A stretch of 15,147 bases of DNA from positions 1 through 15,147 of the forward strand of contig MGMR01000041.1 of NCBI GenBank assembly GCA_001796495.1, written 5' to 3'. The translations under genes were made by a program, and so were the position numbers. Shown one piece after another: positions 7,713-13,262 of this stretch. This stretch comes from Chloroflexi bacterium RBG_13_51_18 (GTDB lineage: Bacteria; Chloroflexota; Dehalococcoidia; Dehalococcoidales; RBG-16-60-22). Each line of letters begins with the position of its first letter. Position 1 is the first letter of the stretch. The notes beneath the pieces are model-generated. The model was given only the letters and a program-made list of their open reading frames with translations, did not search any database and was not told where the DNA came from.

Positions 7713-7740
7713 ATTATACTACGTTGATGAAAATTGTCAA
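7713..7740 (-). promoter_or_regulatory. Promoter for the aminomutase directon
   Basis: On the minus strand a perfect TTGACA (7740-7735) is followed after 16 bases by a perfect TATAAT (7718-7713). The predicted start is near 7706, giving a 5' leader of about 92 bases before the aminomutase ATG. The ATTCCT operator repeats (7673-7706) would lie from +1 to about +34, where a bound repressor could block initiation or early elongation. Confidence 0.75.
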
Positions 7741-7811
7741 TAGTATTTTAGGCCAATTATTAAAACAACTATCATTATTATATCATCAATCGGGGTAAGG
7801 AGGAAACGAAT

Positions 7812-8123
7812 ATGCCGGGTTGGAAATTCCTGACCAATCACGCCCTGATTTTATGCCTCGTTGCCCAGCAGCCGCGTATCACGGCGCGTGACATTTCTGC
7901 CGCTGTCGGTATTACAGAAAAGGCGACCCGCAACATTATCAACGACCTGGAAGCTGACGGCTATATTACCAAGAAAAGAGAAGGCCGACGCATCAAGTAC
8001 AGGGTCGACCCCGATATGCCTTTGAGAAGCGAGACGCAGCAGAATAAAGCCATCGGTGACCTGCTGGAGACACTCGGCTGGAAAAGGCGCCGTAGCCAAG
8101 CCAAAAAAGAAGTAGCTGTCTAG
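7812..8123 (+). CDS. Winged helix-turn-helix transcriptional regulator (MarR-like)
   Basis: A 103-residue DNA-binding protein. Residues about 3-70 form a winged helix: WKFLTNHALILCLVAQQP (helix 1), ITARDISAAVGITEKATRNIINDLEADGYI (helix-turn-helix with recognition helix TEKATRNIINDLE) and a wing KKREGRRIKYRVD. It belongs to a widespread family of small regulators beginning 'W-x-FLTNHA' that carry a single winged helix and a short basic tail; no ligand-binding domain is visible. TAAGGAGG ends eight bases before the ATG. It is divergent from the aminomutase directon with a repeat operator between them, so it is the likely local regulator of that directon and of itself. A rho-independent terminator follows its stop. 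Confidence 0.87.
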   Translation: MPGWKFLTNHALILCLVAQQPRITARDISAAVGITEKATRNIINDLEADGYITKKREGRRIKYRVDPDMPLRSETQQNKAIGDLLETLGWKRRRSQAKKEVAV

Positions 8124-8186
8124 TACAGGCAGGTTTTACTTCTAACTCAGATTCTTCCCTGATATTCCATTCCGATTTTTCTTAAG

Positions 8187-8210
8187 GTGCGCTATTATGC
8201 GCGCTTTTTT
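8187..8210 (+). terminator. Rho-independent terminator after the winged-helix gene
   Basis: GTGCGC (8187-8192) pairs with GCGCGC (8199-8204), with one G-T wobble, around a TATTAT loop, and six T residues follow at once. It ends the regulator transcript before the SDR pair. Confidence 0.8.
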
Positions 8211-8227
8211 GTTTAATAAAATATTAT

Positions 8228-8269
8228 GCTGGAGGCGATTTCACGCCAGCCAATGATTTGTTATATAAT
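8228..8269 (+). promoter_or_regulatory. Candidate promoter region for the SDR pair
   Basis: A perfect TATAAT stands at 8264-8269, 41 bases before the first SDR ATG, without a recognisable -35 box at normal spacing. Just upstream is an inverted repeat, GCTGG (8228-8232) with CCAGC (8246-8250), overlapped by GGCG/CGCC. The repeat sits where a -35 box would be, so activator binding is possible but speculative. Confidence 0.4.
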
Positions 8270-8310
8270 GATACCTGCAAATTCAATTAACTAAACAATA
8301 GGAGGTAATC

Positions 8311-9078
8311 ATGGACCTGGGTTTAAAGGGTAAAGTAGCGCTGGTTACCGGTGCCGGCAGCCAGATAGGATTCGGTAAGGAGATTGCCCTGCTGCTCGCC
8401 AAGGAAGGCTGTGACGCTGTGGCTGTCACGGATATCAACATCGATGACTGCAACAAGACAGCCGATGCGATAAAAAAACTCGGCAAAAAATCCATCGCCG
8501 TGAAAGCGGATGTCACCAATCAGGCCGATGTTGCCGCGCTGGTTAAAAAGGTCATGGATGAGTATAAAAAAATAGATATCCTGTGCAATGTGGCTGGCGG
8601 TATTGCCAGCCGCGTGCCTTATGACAAGGCCAAGCCGGAAGACTGGGATAAAGATATCCACCTAAACCTCTACAGTATCATGCTTACCTGCCAGGCGGTG
8701 CTCTCCTCAATGAGGGAAAAGAAGGCCGGTGTTATAATTAACATCGGGTCAGGCAGCACGCGCATGTACGGCCACGGCGCGGGTAATACGTATGCCATTT
8801 CCAAAGCGGGTGTCGATACCTTTACCAAGCAGCTAGCTTTTAACGAAGCGAAAAACGGCATACGCTGTAATTGCGTCGCCCCCGGTCCCGCCCCAACCAA
8901 TTTCATACCCGGCCCGGATAAAAAAGGGATGATAGACATGCTGGCCAAGACGATACCTATGGGTAGAGGCGCCACACAATCCGATATCGCCAATGCCACG
9001 GCCTTCTTCGCGTCCGACCTCTCAAGTTACATTACCGGCCAGATACTGCACGTTTCCGGGGGATCGGTACTAGACTAA
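8311..9078 (+). CDS. Short-chain dehydrogenase/reductase, FabG-like (first paralogue)
   Basis: A 255-residue classical SDR oxidoreductase. The nucleotide loop is TGAGSQIGFG (13-22), in which the middle glycine of the usual TGxxxGxG is Gln18. D41 at the end of beta-2 (VTDIN) points to NAD(H) rather than NADP(H). NVAG lies at 93-96. The catalytic set is N119 (HLNL), S147 or S149 (NIGSGS), Y161 and K165 (YAISK). The C-terminal SSYITGQILHVSGGSV is typical. The substrate is not predictable; FabG-like SDRs reduce 3-oxoacyl thioesters or oxidise secondary alcohols. TAGGAGGT precedes the ATG at good spacing. A close paralogue follows 47 bases later, probably in the same transcript. Confidence 0.92.
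   Translation: MDLGLKGKVALVTGAGSQIGFGKEIALLLAKEGCDAVAVTDINIDDCNKTADAIKKLGKKSIAVKADVTNQADVAALVKKVMDEYKKIDILCNVAGGIASRVPYDKAKPEDWDKDIHLNLYSIMLTCQAVLSSMREKKAGVIINIGSGSTRMYGHGAGNTYAISKAGVDTFTKQLAFNEAKNGIRCNCVAPGPAPTNFIPGPDKKGMIDMLAKTIPMGRGATQSDIANATAFFASDLSSYITGQILHVSGGSVLD
8332..8366 (+). repeat. 35-base tract identical in both SDR genes (copy 1)
   Basis: This tract covers codons for about KVALVTGAGSQI. It is identical base for base to 9147-9181 in the second SDR gene, while flanking codons differ at many third positions. Confidence 0.9.
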
Positions 9079-9125
9079 GCTCATTTGATACAGTTTTAGT
9101 TGTTCCCAAAAATTGAGGAGGTAAC

Positions 9126-9923
9126 ATGGATCTCGGTTTTAAAGGGAAAGTAGCGCTGGTTACCGGTGCCGGCAGCCAGATTGGTTTTGGCAGAGAAATA
9201 GCGCTTGTTCTGGCTAAAGAAGGCTGTGAAGCAGTCGCGGTGACCGATATCAATGAGGAAGATGCAAAGAAAACGGCCGAAGCGGTCATGAAACTCGGCA
9301 GTAAGTCTATCGCTATCCGGGCGGATATCACCAAAAAACCTGAAGTCGACGCCATGGTTGAAAATGTCATTAACGAATACAAAATAATCAATATCCTCTG
9401 CAATGTTGCAGGAGCCATACTGCATAAAGATAACGTTCCCCTGGATGAGCAGAGATATGAAACCTGGTCCAAGCAGATGGACCTTAACCTTTTCGGTACC
9501 ATGTATGTCACACGGGCTGTTCTTCCCCACATGAGAAAACAGAAGCACGGTGCTATTGTTAATATAGGTTCCGGCAGCACTCACCAATATTCTTTTGGCG
9601 TGGGGATGTACGCCATATCCAAGTACGCTATCGACCTGTTTACCAGGCAGATGGCTTACCAGGAAGGTAAGAACGGCATACGCTGCAACTGCATCGCCCC
9701 CGGCCCGGCGCCGACCAATTTCGGGGCCGTTCTAAGGGAAGGTGCACCCCCTCCCCCCCCCGAACAGTATAATAAAATGCGTGAGGCAATGCTGGCGGCT
9801 TTCCCCCTTGGCAGGATGGGTACCCCAGCCGACATAGCAAACATCACCGTCATCATGGCATCAGAAGCGACCAATTACATTACAGGGCAGTTGATCCATG
9901 TTTCCGGCGGGAACGTGATGTAA
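9126..9923 (+). CDS. Short-chain dehydrogenase/reductase, FabG-like (second paralogue)
   Basis: A 265-residue classical SDR, clearly a duplicate of its upstream neighbour: the first hundred residues match at roughly two of three positions by eye. It keeps TGAGSQIGFG (13-22, again Gln18), D41, NVAG, N121, S149 or S151, Y162 and K166 (YAISK), and ends with NYITGQLIHVSGG. It differs by an insertion near residues 200-218 in the substrate-loop region, containing five prolines (208-212) encoded partly by nine consecutive C at 9753-9761. GAGGAGGT lies a few bases before the ATG. The different substrate loops suggest that the two enzymes take different substrates or form a hetero-oligomer. No pathway partner is adjacent. 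Confidence 0.92.
   Translation: MDLGFKGKVALVTGAGSQIGFGREIALVLAKEGCEAVAVTDINEEDAKKTAEAVMKLGSKSIAIRADITKKPEVDAMVENVINEYKIINILCNVAGAILHKDNVPLDEQRYETWSKQMDLNLFGTMYVTRAVLPHMRKQKHGAIVNIGSGSTHQYSFGVGMYAISKYAIDLFTRQMAYQEGKNGIRCNCIAPGPAPTNFGAVLREGAPPPPPEQYNKMREAMLAAFPLGRMGTPADIANITVIMASEATNYITGQLIHVSGGNVM
9147..9181 (+). repeat. 35-base tract identical in both SDR genes (copy 2)
   Basis: This is the second copy of the tract at 8332-8366, coding for the nucleotide-binding loop region. Recent gene conversion or strong local constraint could each explain such identity between otherwise diverged paralogues. Confidence 0.9.
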
Positions 9924-9945
9924 CGCGCGGATAACTTATCTTAGA

Positions 9946-9969
9946 TTCAGTAATAACATATTTACTGAA
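9946..9969. other. Inverted repeat downstream of the SDR pair
   Basis: TTCAGTAA (9946-9953) and TTACTGAA (9962-9969) form a perfect 8-base inverted repeat around TAACATAT. No T tract follows, so it is a weak terminator at best; mRNA end protection or protein binding are alternatives. The rest of 9970-10048 shows nothing I recognise. Confidence 0.5.
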
Positions 9970-10048
9970 GGATGAACATCTGTAATTTTAATGCTGTCAA
10001 TAGGCTATAGGGGTACTTTTTCACAGACGGTCGGGTATACATTTAGCC

Positions 10049-10077
10049 TTGACAATCGGCGAATTCCGTGTTAAGAT
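10049..10077 (+). promoter_or_regulatory. Promoter of the small RNA/short ORF unit
   Basis: TTGACA (10049-10054), 17 bases, TAAGAT (10072-10077). The predicted start is near 10084, making a transcript of about 250 bases up to the terminator at 10302-10337. Confidence 0.6.
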
Positions 10078-10126
10078 TTAGGCAGAAGTTCATGATCAAC
10101 ATGAATAATGCTTCGGGAGGTGCTCT

Positions 10127-10186
10127 ATGAGACTTCACGAGCTTTACGGAGTATGGCAGGTGGACAGTTGGGGCCCTACCATGTAG
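10127..10186 (+). CDS. Short ORF, 19 residues, in the small RNA unit
   Basis: The ORF encodes MRLHELYGVWQVDSWGPTM and ends in TAG (10184-10186). GGGAGG (10115-10120) lies six bases before the ATG, an excellent ribosome site, and the ATG is about 43 bases after the predicted transcription start. Two Trp and one Tyr in 19 residues are unusual. After the TAG the frame continues for 11 codons to TAA. It does not look like a Trp leader, because the Trp codons are not adjacent and no biosynthetic gene follows. Chance occurrence cannot be excluded without homologues. Confidence 0.4.
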   Translation: MRLHELYGVWQVDSWGPTM

Positions 10187-10301
10187 TGGGGCAAGCAGAA
10201 AACGGACTTGGCTCGTAGTTAACTGAGGCCAGATCTGCTACGCAGACGCCCGGTACGGTAATTTACCGCGAGTGAGTTGAGTCCGGTACCAGTTGGATTT
10301 C

Positions 10302-10337
10302 AGCGGGGGTCGTTTTTTTCGACCCCCGCTATTTTTT
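10302..10337 (+). terminator. Strong rho-independent terminator
   Basis: AGCGGGGGTCG (10302-10312) pairs perfectly over 11 bases with CGACCCCCGCT (10320-10330) around seven T, followed by A and six T (10332-10337). On the minus strand no T tract follows the hairpin, so it serves the plus-strand unit and not the convergent gene at 10354-10641. Confidence 0.92.
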
Positions 10338-10353
10338 GAGGGAAATTGAATGG

Positions 10354-10641
10354 CTAGTTGCTGTTGGGGTCGGTCAGGCCGGTTTTTTCCATAAGGGTGC
10401 GGTAGAAACCGGCGATATCTTCGTCGTAGATTTTACTCTCGGCTGCGATGAAAGGCGCCGTTAAAGCTTCGCGGTATATTTTCTCAATATCCGGAAGCAG
10501 ACCGGTCAGGCTCTGCGTAACGTTTTCAGACTCGTCGACCGGCTCGGTGGTTTCCGCGAAGGCGGGCAATACCGGCTTTACGCCGTATAGTATCATGAAA
10601 CAGATAACGACACCGCAGATGAAGCTTATTGCTATTTTCAT
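10354..10641 (-). CDS. Small secreted or membrane-anchored protein, unknown function
   Basis: A 95-residue protein. Residues 1-29 form a signal sequence or single membrane anchor (MKIAISFICGVVICFMILYG then PVLPAFA), with a possible signal-peptidase site AFA|ETT after residue 29. The remaining 66 residues are acidic, contain no cysteine and probably form helices (PDIEKIYREALTAPFIAAESKIYDEDIAGFYRTLM). I recognise no family. The start ATG at 10641 has only a weak GGGGA upstream. It is monocistronic, convergent with the small RNA unit and divergent from the epimerase gene. The 262 bases to the epimerase hold that gene's promoter and, for this gene, no convincing promoter. Confidence 0.7.
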   Translation of the reverse strand: MKIAISFICGVVICFMILYGVKPVLPAFAETTEPVDESENVTQSLTGLLPDIEKIYREALTAPFIAAESKIYDEDIAGFYRTLMEKTGLTDPNSN

Positions 10642-10814
10642 AGTGTTCCCCAGTTCCTGTAAGCAAGAAACATCGGATTACACTATAATTCTGGCACAAG
10701 AGTATAAATTGCCCTGTAAAGACTATAAATAATCCATAAAGGTAGGGTTAATTTTCTATAAAGAATTTCCCCTGCAAGCGTTATCCGGTTCTCGGTAAAG
10801 CCGCCCTGCTTTCC

Positions 10815-10844
10815 TTGACATCGGGTTTCATTCAAATCTAAAAT
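10815..10844 (+). promoter_or_regulatory. Promoter of the epimerase-like gene
   Basis: TTGACA (10815-10820), 18 bases, TAAAAT (10839-10844). The predicted start is near 10851, about 53 bases before the ATG at 10904. The preceding part of the gap, 10642-10814, is AT-rich and shows no other feature I can support. Confidence 0.65.
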
Positions 10845-10903
10845 AGCGGCAGAGTACTGCTCGCTTTCATCAATCCCGGTCAGATATTCCTGCAGGAGGC
10901 AGC

Positions 10904-11557
10904 ATGGGTAAAAGCATACGTATTTTGCCGGCCATCCTCACCAGAGACCCCGCCGAGCTGGGAAAAATGGTGCGCCTGGCAGAGTCATTTACGGACTGTG
11001 CGCAGATCGATATTATGGACGAGCAATTCGTGCCGTCGAAAAGTGTCTCCTGTGAGGACATTGCCGGGTTAAAAATTAAACTGCAGTGGGAGGCGCATCT
11101 CATGGTGCTGCGCCCGGAAGATTGCATCAATGATTTCAAAAAAGCCGGGGCACAGAAAATCGTTTTTCACTTTGAAGCTACACCAACTCCGGAAAAAACA
11201 ATACTCGCTATCAGGAAGCTGGGGATGCAAGCGGGGCTGGCGGTCAACCCGGAGACCCCTCTTAAAGCCATCACGGCACTGGTCAAGCAGGTGGATAGCG
11301 TGCTTTTCCTTTCCGTCAACCCGGGTTTTTACGGCGCTGAATTCATCCCCGAGGTGCTGGATAAAATAGTCGAGTTCCGCCGGGCCTACCCTCAAATGGA
11401 AATCGGCATCGATGGCGGCATCAAAGAAAAAAATATCAGTAAAATTGCCCGCAGCGGCGTTGATGTTATCTGCGTAGGCAGCGCTATTTTCAGGCAGCCG
11501 GACCCGTCCGCCAGCTATAACCGACTCAAAGCCTTGGCGTCTTCTGCGATTTCTTGA
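10904..11557 (+). CDS. Ribulose-phosphate 3-epimerase family protein, divergent
   Basis: A 217-residue TIM-barrel protein of normal Rpe length. It retains QIDIMD (34-39), the metal ligand H65 (EAHLMV), LSVNPGFYG (136-144), catalytic D170 (GIDGGI) and the phosphate-binding VGSAIF (192-197). Two active-site positions differ from canonical Rpe: the first metal ligand His (H-x-D) is Gln34, and the substrate-contact Ser of PSIL is Ala10; MDGHFVP has become MDEQFVP. It may therefore be a paralogue with altered metal use or substrate rather than the housekeeping pentose-phosphate enzyme, so I give no symbol. AGGAGG lies five bases before the ATG. The next gene starts 22 bases after the stop, and no pentose-phosphate gene is nearby. 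Confidence 0.85.
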   Translation: MGKSIRILPAILTRDPAELGKMVRLAESFTDCAQIDIMDEQFVPSKSVSCEDIAGLKIKLQWEAHLMVLRPEDCINDFKKAGAQKIVFHFEATPTPEKTILAIRKLGMQAGLAVNPETPLKAITALVKQVDSVLFLSVNPGFYGAEFIPEVLDKIVEFRRAYPQMEIGIDGGIKEKNISKIARSGVDVICVGSAIFRQPDPSASYNRLKALASSAIS

Positions 11558-11579
11558 TTTCTATAAAAAGGGAATAAAG

Positions 11580-12341
11580 ATGTTTAAAGTAAAAGCTACG
11601 GTCATCGGTTTTGACAAGGACGAGAAAAAATATCCTTGCCATTTCCGCTATAAGATAGGCGAGGAAATCATTTACGACGGCGAAACGATTACCGGCAGGG
11701 TCTGCCCGTCTATGGCTCCCGTGCTAGGGCGGGCTTTTAACGACCTGCTGGCGTCTGGCGGCAGGCACAAGGAAGGCGAGCCTCCCGGCAGCTATTTCCC
11801 TTTCTGGCACTCCCCCTTGAGTATTTACGACCCAGCCTGTAAAAAATACGACGGCGTCGGCTTCCGCCCCACCCCGGAAAGGCCGGAGGAAGACTATAAA
11901 TTCATCGCCGATGAAACGCTCTTCGATACGCCGCCGGGCGGCAAATACAACATCGGCCAAGGCACGGAAAAACGGGCGTTTTCTCTGGTGTGCGGCGATA
12001 AACACACGCTGGCGCGCTTTAAGGTAGAAGCCTTCGATCTCGCTGATAAAGGCGACTCACTGCCCTACTACCGGAGGGGGATGTCCATTCTGAATAAAAT
12101 CATCATTAGACCGGGCATTCCCGTGGATAATATACTCGGCGAGTTTTCAACGGATGAGATAAATAATATCTACCCGATATTAGGACAAAATATCATCGCG
12201 GTGCTTGTGGGGGAACTTGAACTGATGGGCTATGTCGAGGTAGCCGACGGAAAAGCTAATGCCACAGAAAAAGGCCAGCAAAAGCTGGCAGCCTTTAAAA
12301 AGAGCCTGACTAAAGAAGAAAGAAAAGCCCTGAAACTATAA
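11580..12341 (+). CDS. Uncharacterised protein, possible TIGR04076-like N-domain
   Basis: A 253-residue soluble protein of unknown function. Residues about 1-65 (FKVKATVIGF, YKIGEEIIYDGETITGRVCPSM) resemble the small TIGR04076-type domain found in many anaerobes, including a cysteine in the 'CPS' segment; I hold this match loosely. The middle is rich in Pro, Gly and aromatic residues. Residues about 175-245 look like a winged helix (NNIYPILGQNIIAVLVGELELMGYVEVADGKANATEKGQQKL), followed by a basic tail. It lies 22 bases after the Rpe-like gene and is probably co-transcribed. No terminator is evident before the convergent gene at 12368, and the 26-base gap holds nothing recognisable. Confidence 0.7.
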   Translation: MFKVKATVIGFDKDEKKYPCHFRYKIGEEIIYDGETITGRVCPSMAPVLGRAFNDLLASGGRHKEGEPPGSYFPFWHSPLSIYDPACKKYDGVGFRPTPERPEEDYKFIADETLFDTPPGGKYNIGQGTEKRAFSLVCGDKHTLARFKVEAFDLADKGDSLPYYRRGMSILNKIIIRPGIPVDNILGEFSTDEINNIYPILGQNIIAVLVGELELMGYVEVADGKANATEKGQQKLAAFKKSLTKEERKALKL

Positions 12342-12367
12342 ACCTGGAATCTTGATATCTGATATTA

Positions 12368-12688
12368 TTACTGCCCTGATTTTTCTTCGGAGCCCCAGTT
12401 CAGCATCAGCTGTTTTAGCTGCTGGGCAAGTCCGGGGCTTGACCGCAACCTCTGGATAAACACGGGGCAGCCTTCCAGCAGCGAGTTCTGCGCCGCCGTA
12501 GCCATGCTGGATAGCAGGTTCTGCGTTACCGGGTCTATTTGGTCGGGGGCATTGGCCCCGGGCGCCGCCTGTTCCAGCTGACGCCTTATATCTTCGGTGG
12601 TGAATTTCATCGGCACCACGCAGGCTTTATACCAGGGGCATTCCTTGCACTGGACTATCCCGTAAGCTTCGTTGATAATATCATCCAT
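12368..12688 (-). CDS. Small cysteine-containing protein, unknown function
   Basis: A protein of 106 residues from ATG 12688. The N-terminal third has CKECPWYKACVVP, three cysteines spaced C-x2-C-x6-C, with one further Cys in EGCPVFIQRL; four cysteines could bind a metal or an Fe-S cluster. The rest is helical and rich in Gln and Ala. I recognise no family. An earlier in-frame ATG at 12712 overlaps the extended -10 element, so it lies before the predicted transcript start; a G-rich AGGGGGG precedes the ATG at 12688. Confidence 0.7.
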   Translation of the reverse strand: MDDIINEAYGIVQCKECPWYKACVVPMKFTTEDIRRQLEQAAPGANAPDQIDPVTQNLLSSMATAAQNSLLEGCPVFIQRLRSSPGLAQQLKQLMLNWGSEEKSGQ

Positions 12689-12710
12689 TATCTGCCCCCC
12701 TGCTATTAAC

Positions 12711-12719
12711 ATTATACCA
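12711..12719 (-). promoter_or_regulatory. Extended -10 promoter of the cysteine-containing gene
   Basis: On the minus strand the sequence reads TGGTATAAT, a perfect -10 with the TGn extension, without a good -35 box. The predicted start near 12704 leaves a short leader before ATG 12688. Confidence 0.6.
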
Positions 12720-12782
12720 CTTTTTACCTGCTCGTCCGCTACCCGGGGATACCGCAGACCTATTAATTGGCTGCTGAACCTA

Positions 12783-12811
12783 TGGACAAAATTGATATTA
12801 CATCATATAAT
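12783..12811 (+). promoter_or_regulatory. Promoter of the GYD-domain gene
   Basis: TGGACA (12783-12788), 17 bases, TATAAT (12806-12811): one mismatch to consensus in total. The predicted start is near 12818, about 80 bases upstream of the ATG at 12899. Confidence 0.7.
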
Positions 12812-12898
12812 CCAGATATATATCAATAGTACAGAATAAACGAGAGCAGCCGGGGCGCCGGAAAACAAGCAGCACTCTACCACACGGAGGAGGGAAAA

Positions 12899-13183
12899 AT
12901 GTCGCTATATATTATGATGAGCAGTTTGACCGATGAAGGCCGAAAAACGGTTAAAGCAAATCCCCACAGGATTAAAGAGGTAAATAAAGAAGTCGAAGCA
13001 ATGGGCGTTAAAATCATCGCCCAGTACGTTACCCTGGGACAGTACGACTTCATTAATATCCTGGAAGCGCCAAACAATGAAGTAATTTCCAAGGTGGCTA
13101 TAGAGCTGGGGTCCCGCGGCACCCTACAGACCAACACCCTCGCCGCCTTAACACTGGACGATTTTATCAAAGCGCTTAAATAG
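12899..13183 (+). CDS. GYD-domain protein
   Basis: A 94-residue protein of the GYD-domain family (small ferredoxin-like fold proteins, function unestablished). It begins with the typical MSLYIMMSSLTDEGRKTVKA, has the signature LGQYDFINILEAP (where the family name motif G-Y-D appears as GQYD) and ends TLDDFIKALK. GGAGGAGGG lies just before the ATG. It has its own promoter. It may also feed the downstream nuclease operon, since no terminator is seen in the 79 bases between them. Confidence 0.88.
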   Translation: MSLYIMMSSLTDEGRKTVKANPHRIKEVNKEVEAMGVKIIAQYVTLGQYDFINILEAPNNEVISKVAIELGSRGTLQTNTLAALTLDDFIKALK

Positions 13184-13262
13184 TAATTTCGGTGATTATT
13201 AACATACCGGTGCCCGCCGGCTGCCCGGCTGCTCGAGCCGCCGTAACAACTGGAGGATAATA

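Larger units (their letters stand above)
10084..10337 (+). ncRNA. Candidate structured small RNA with short ORF, family unknown
   Basis: A 430-base stretch without a normal gene contains this unit, with its own promoter and strong terminator and no plus-strand gene after it. Visible stems: TTCATG (10089-10094) with CATGAA (10100-10105); GGACT (10204-10208) with AGTCC (10280-10284), continued by CTCG (10212-10215) with CGAG (10269-10272), closing a region that holds TCTGC/GCAGA (10234-10246) and CGGTA/TACCG (10256-10268). I do not recognise tmRNA, RNase P, SRP, 6S or any named riboswitch. A 19-codon ORF lies in its 5' half. It could be a regulatory RNA, a dual-function RNA or a tiny protein gene. 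Confidence 0.5.

Noticed and set aside
9032..9587. Long antisense open frames opposite the second SDR
   Set aside because: They run opposite a well-supported enzyme gene, have no ribosome site and read as frame shadows; other long antisense frames (for example 1466-1855 and 13536-13979) were rejected for the same reason.
9946..9969. Rho-independent terminator for the SDR pair
   Set aside because: The hairpin is AT-rich and lacks a following T run, so I list it only as an inverted repeat.
10184..10219. TAG read-through (for example pyrrolysine) extending the short ORF by 11 codons
   Set aside because: No pyrrolysine genes are visible and the extension adds no recognisable motif; a plain stop is simpler.
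10302..10337. Bidirectional use of the strong terminator
   Set aside because: On the minus strand the hairpin is not followed by a T tract.
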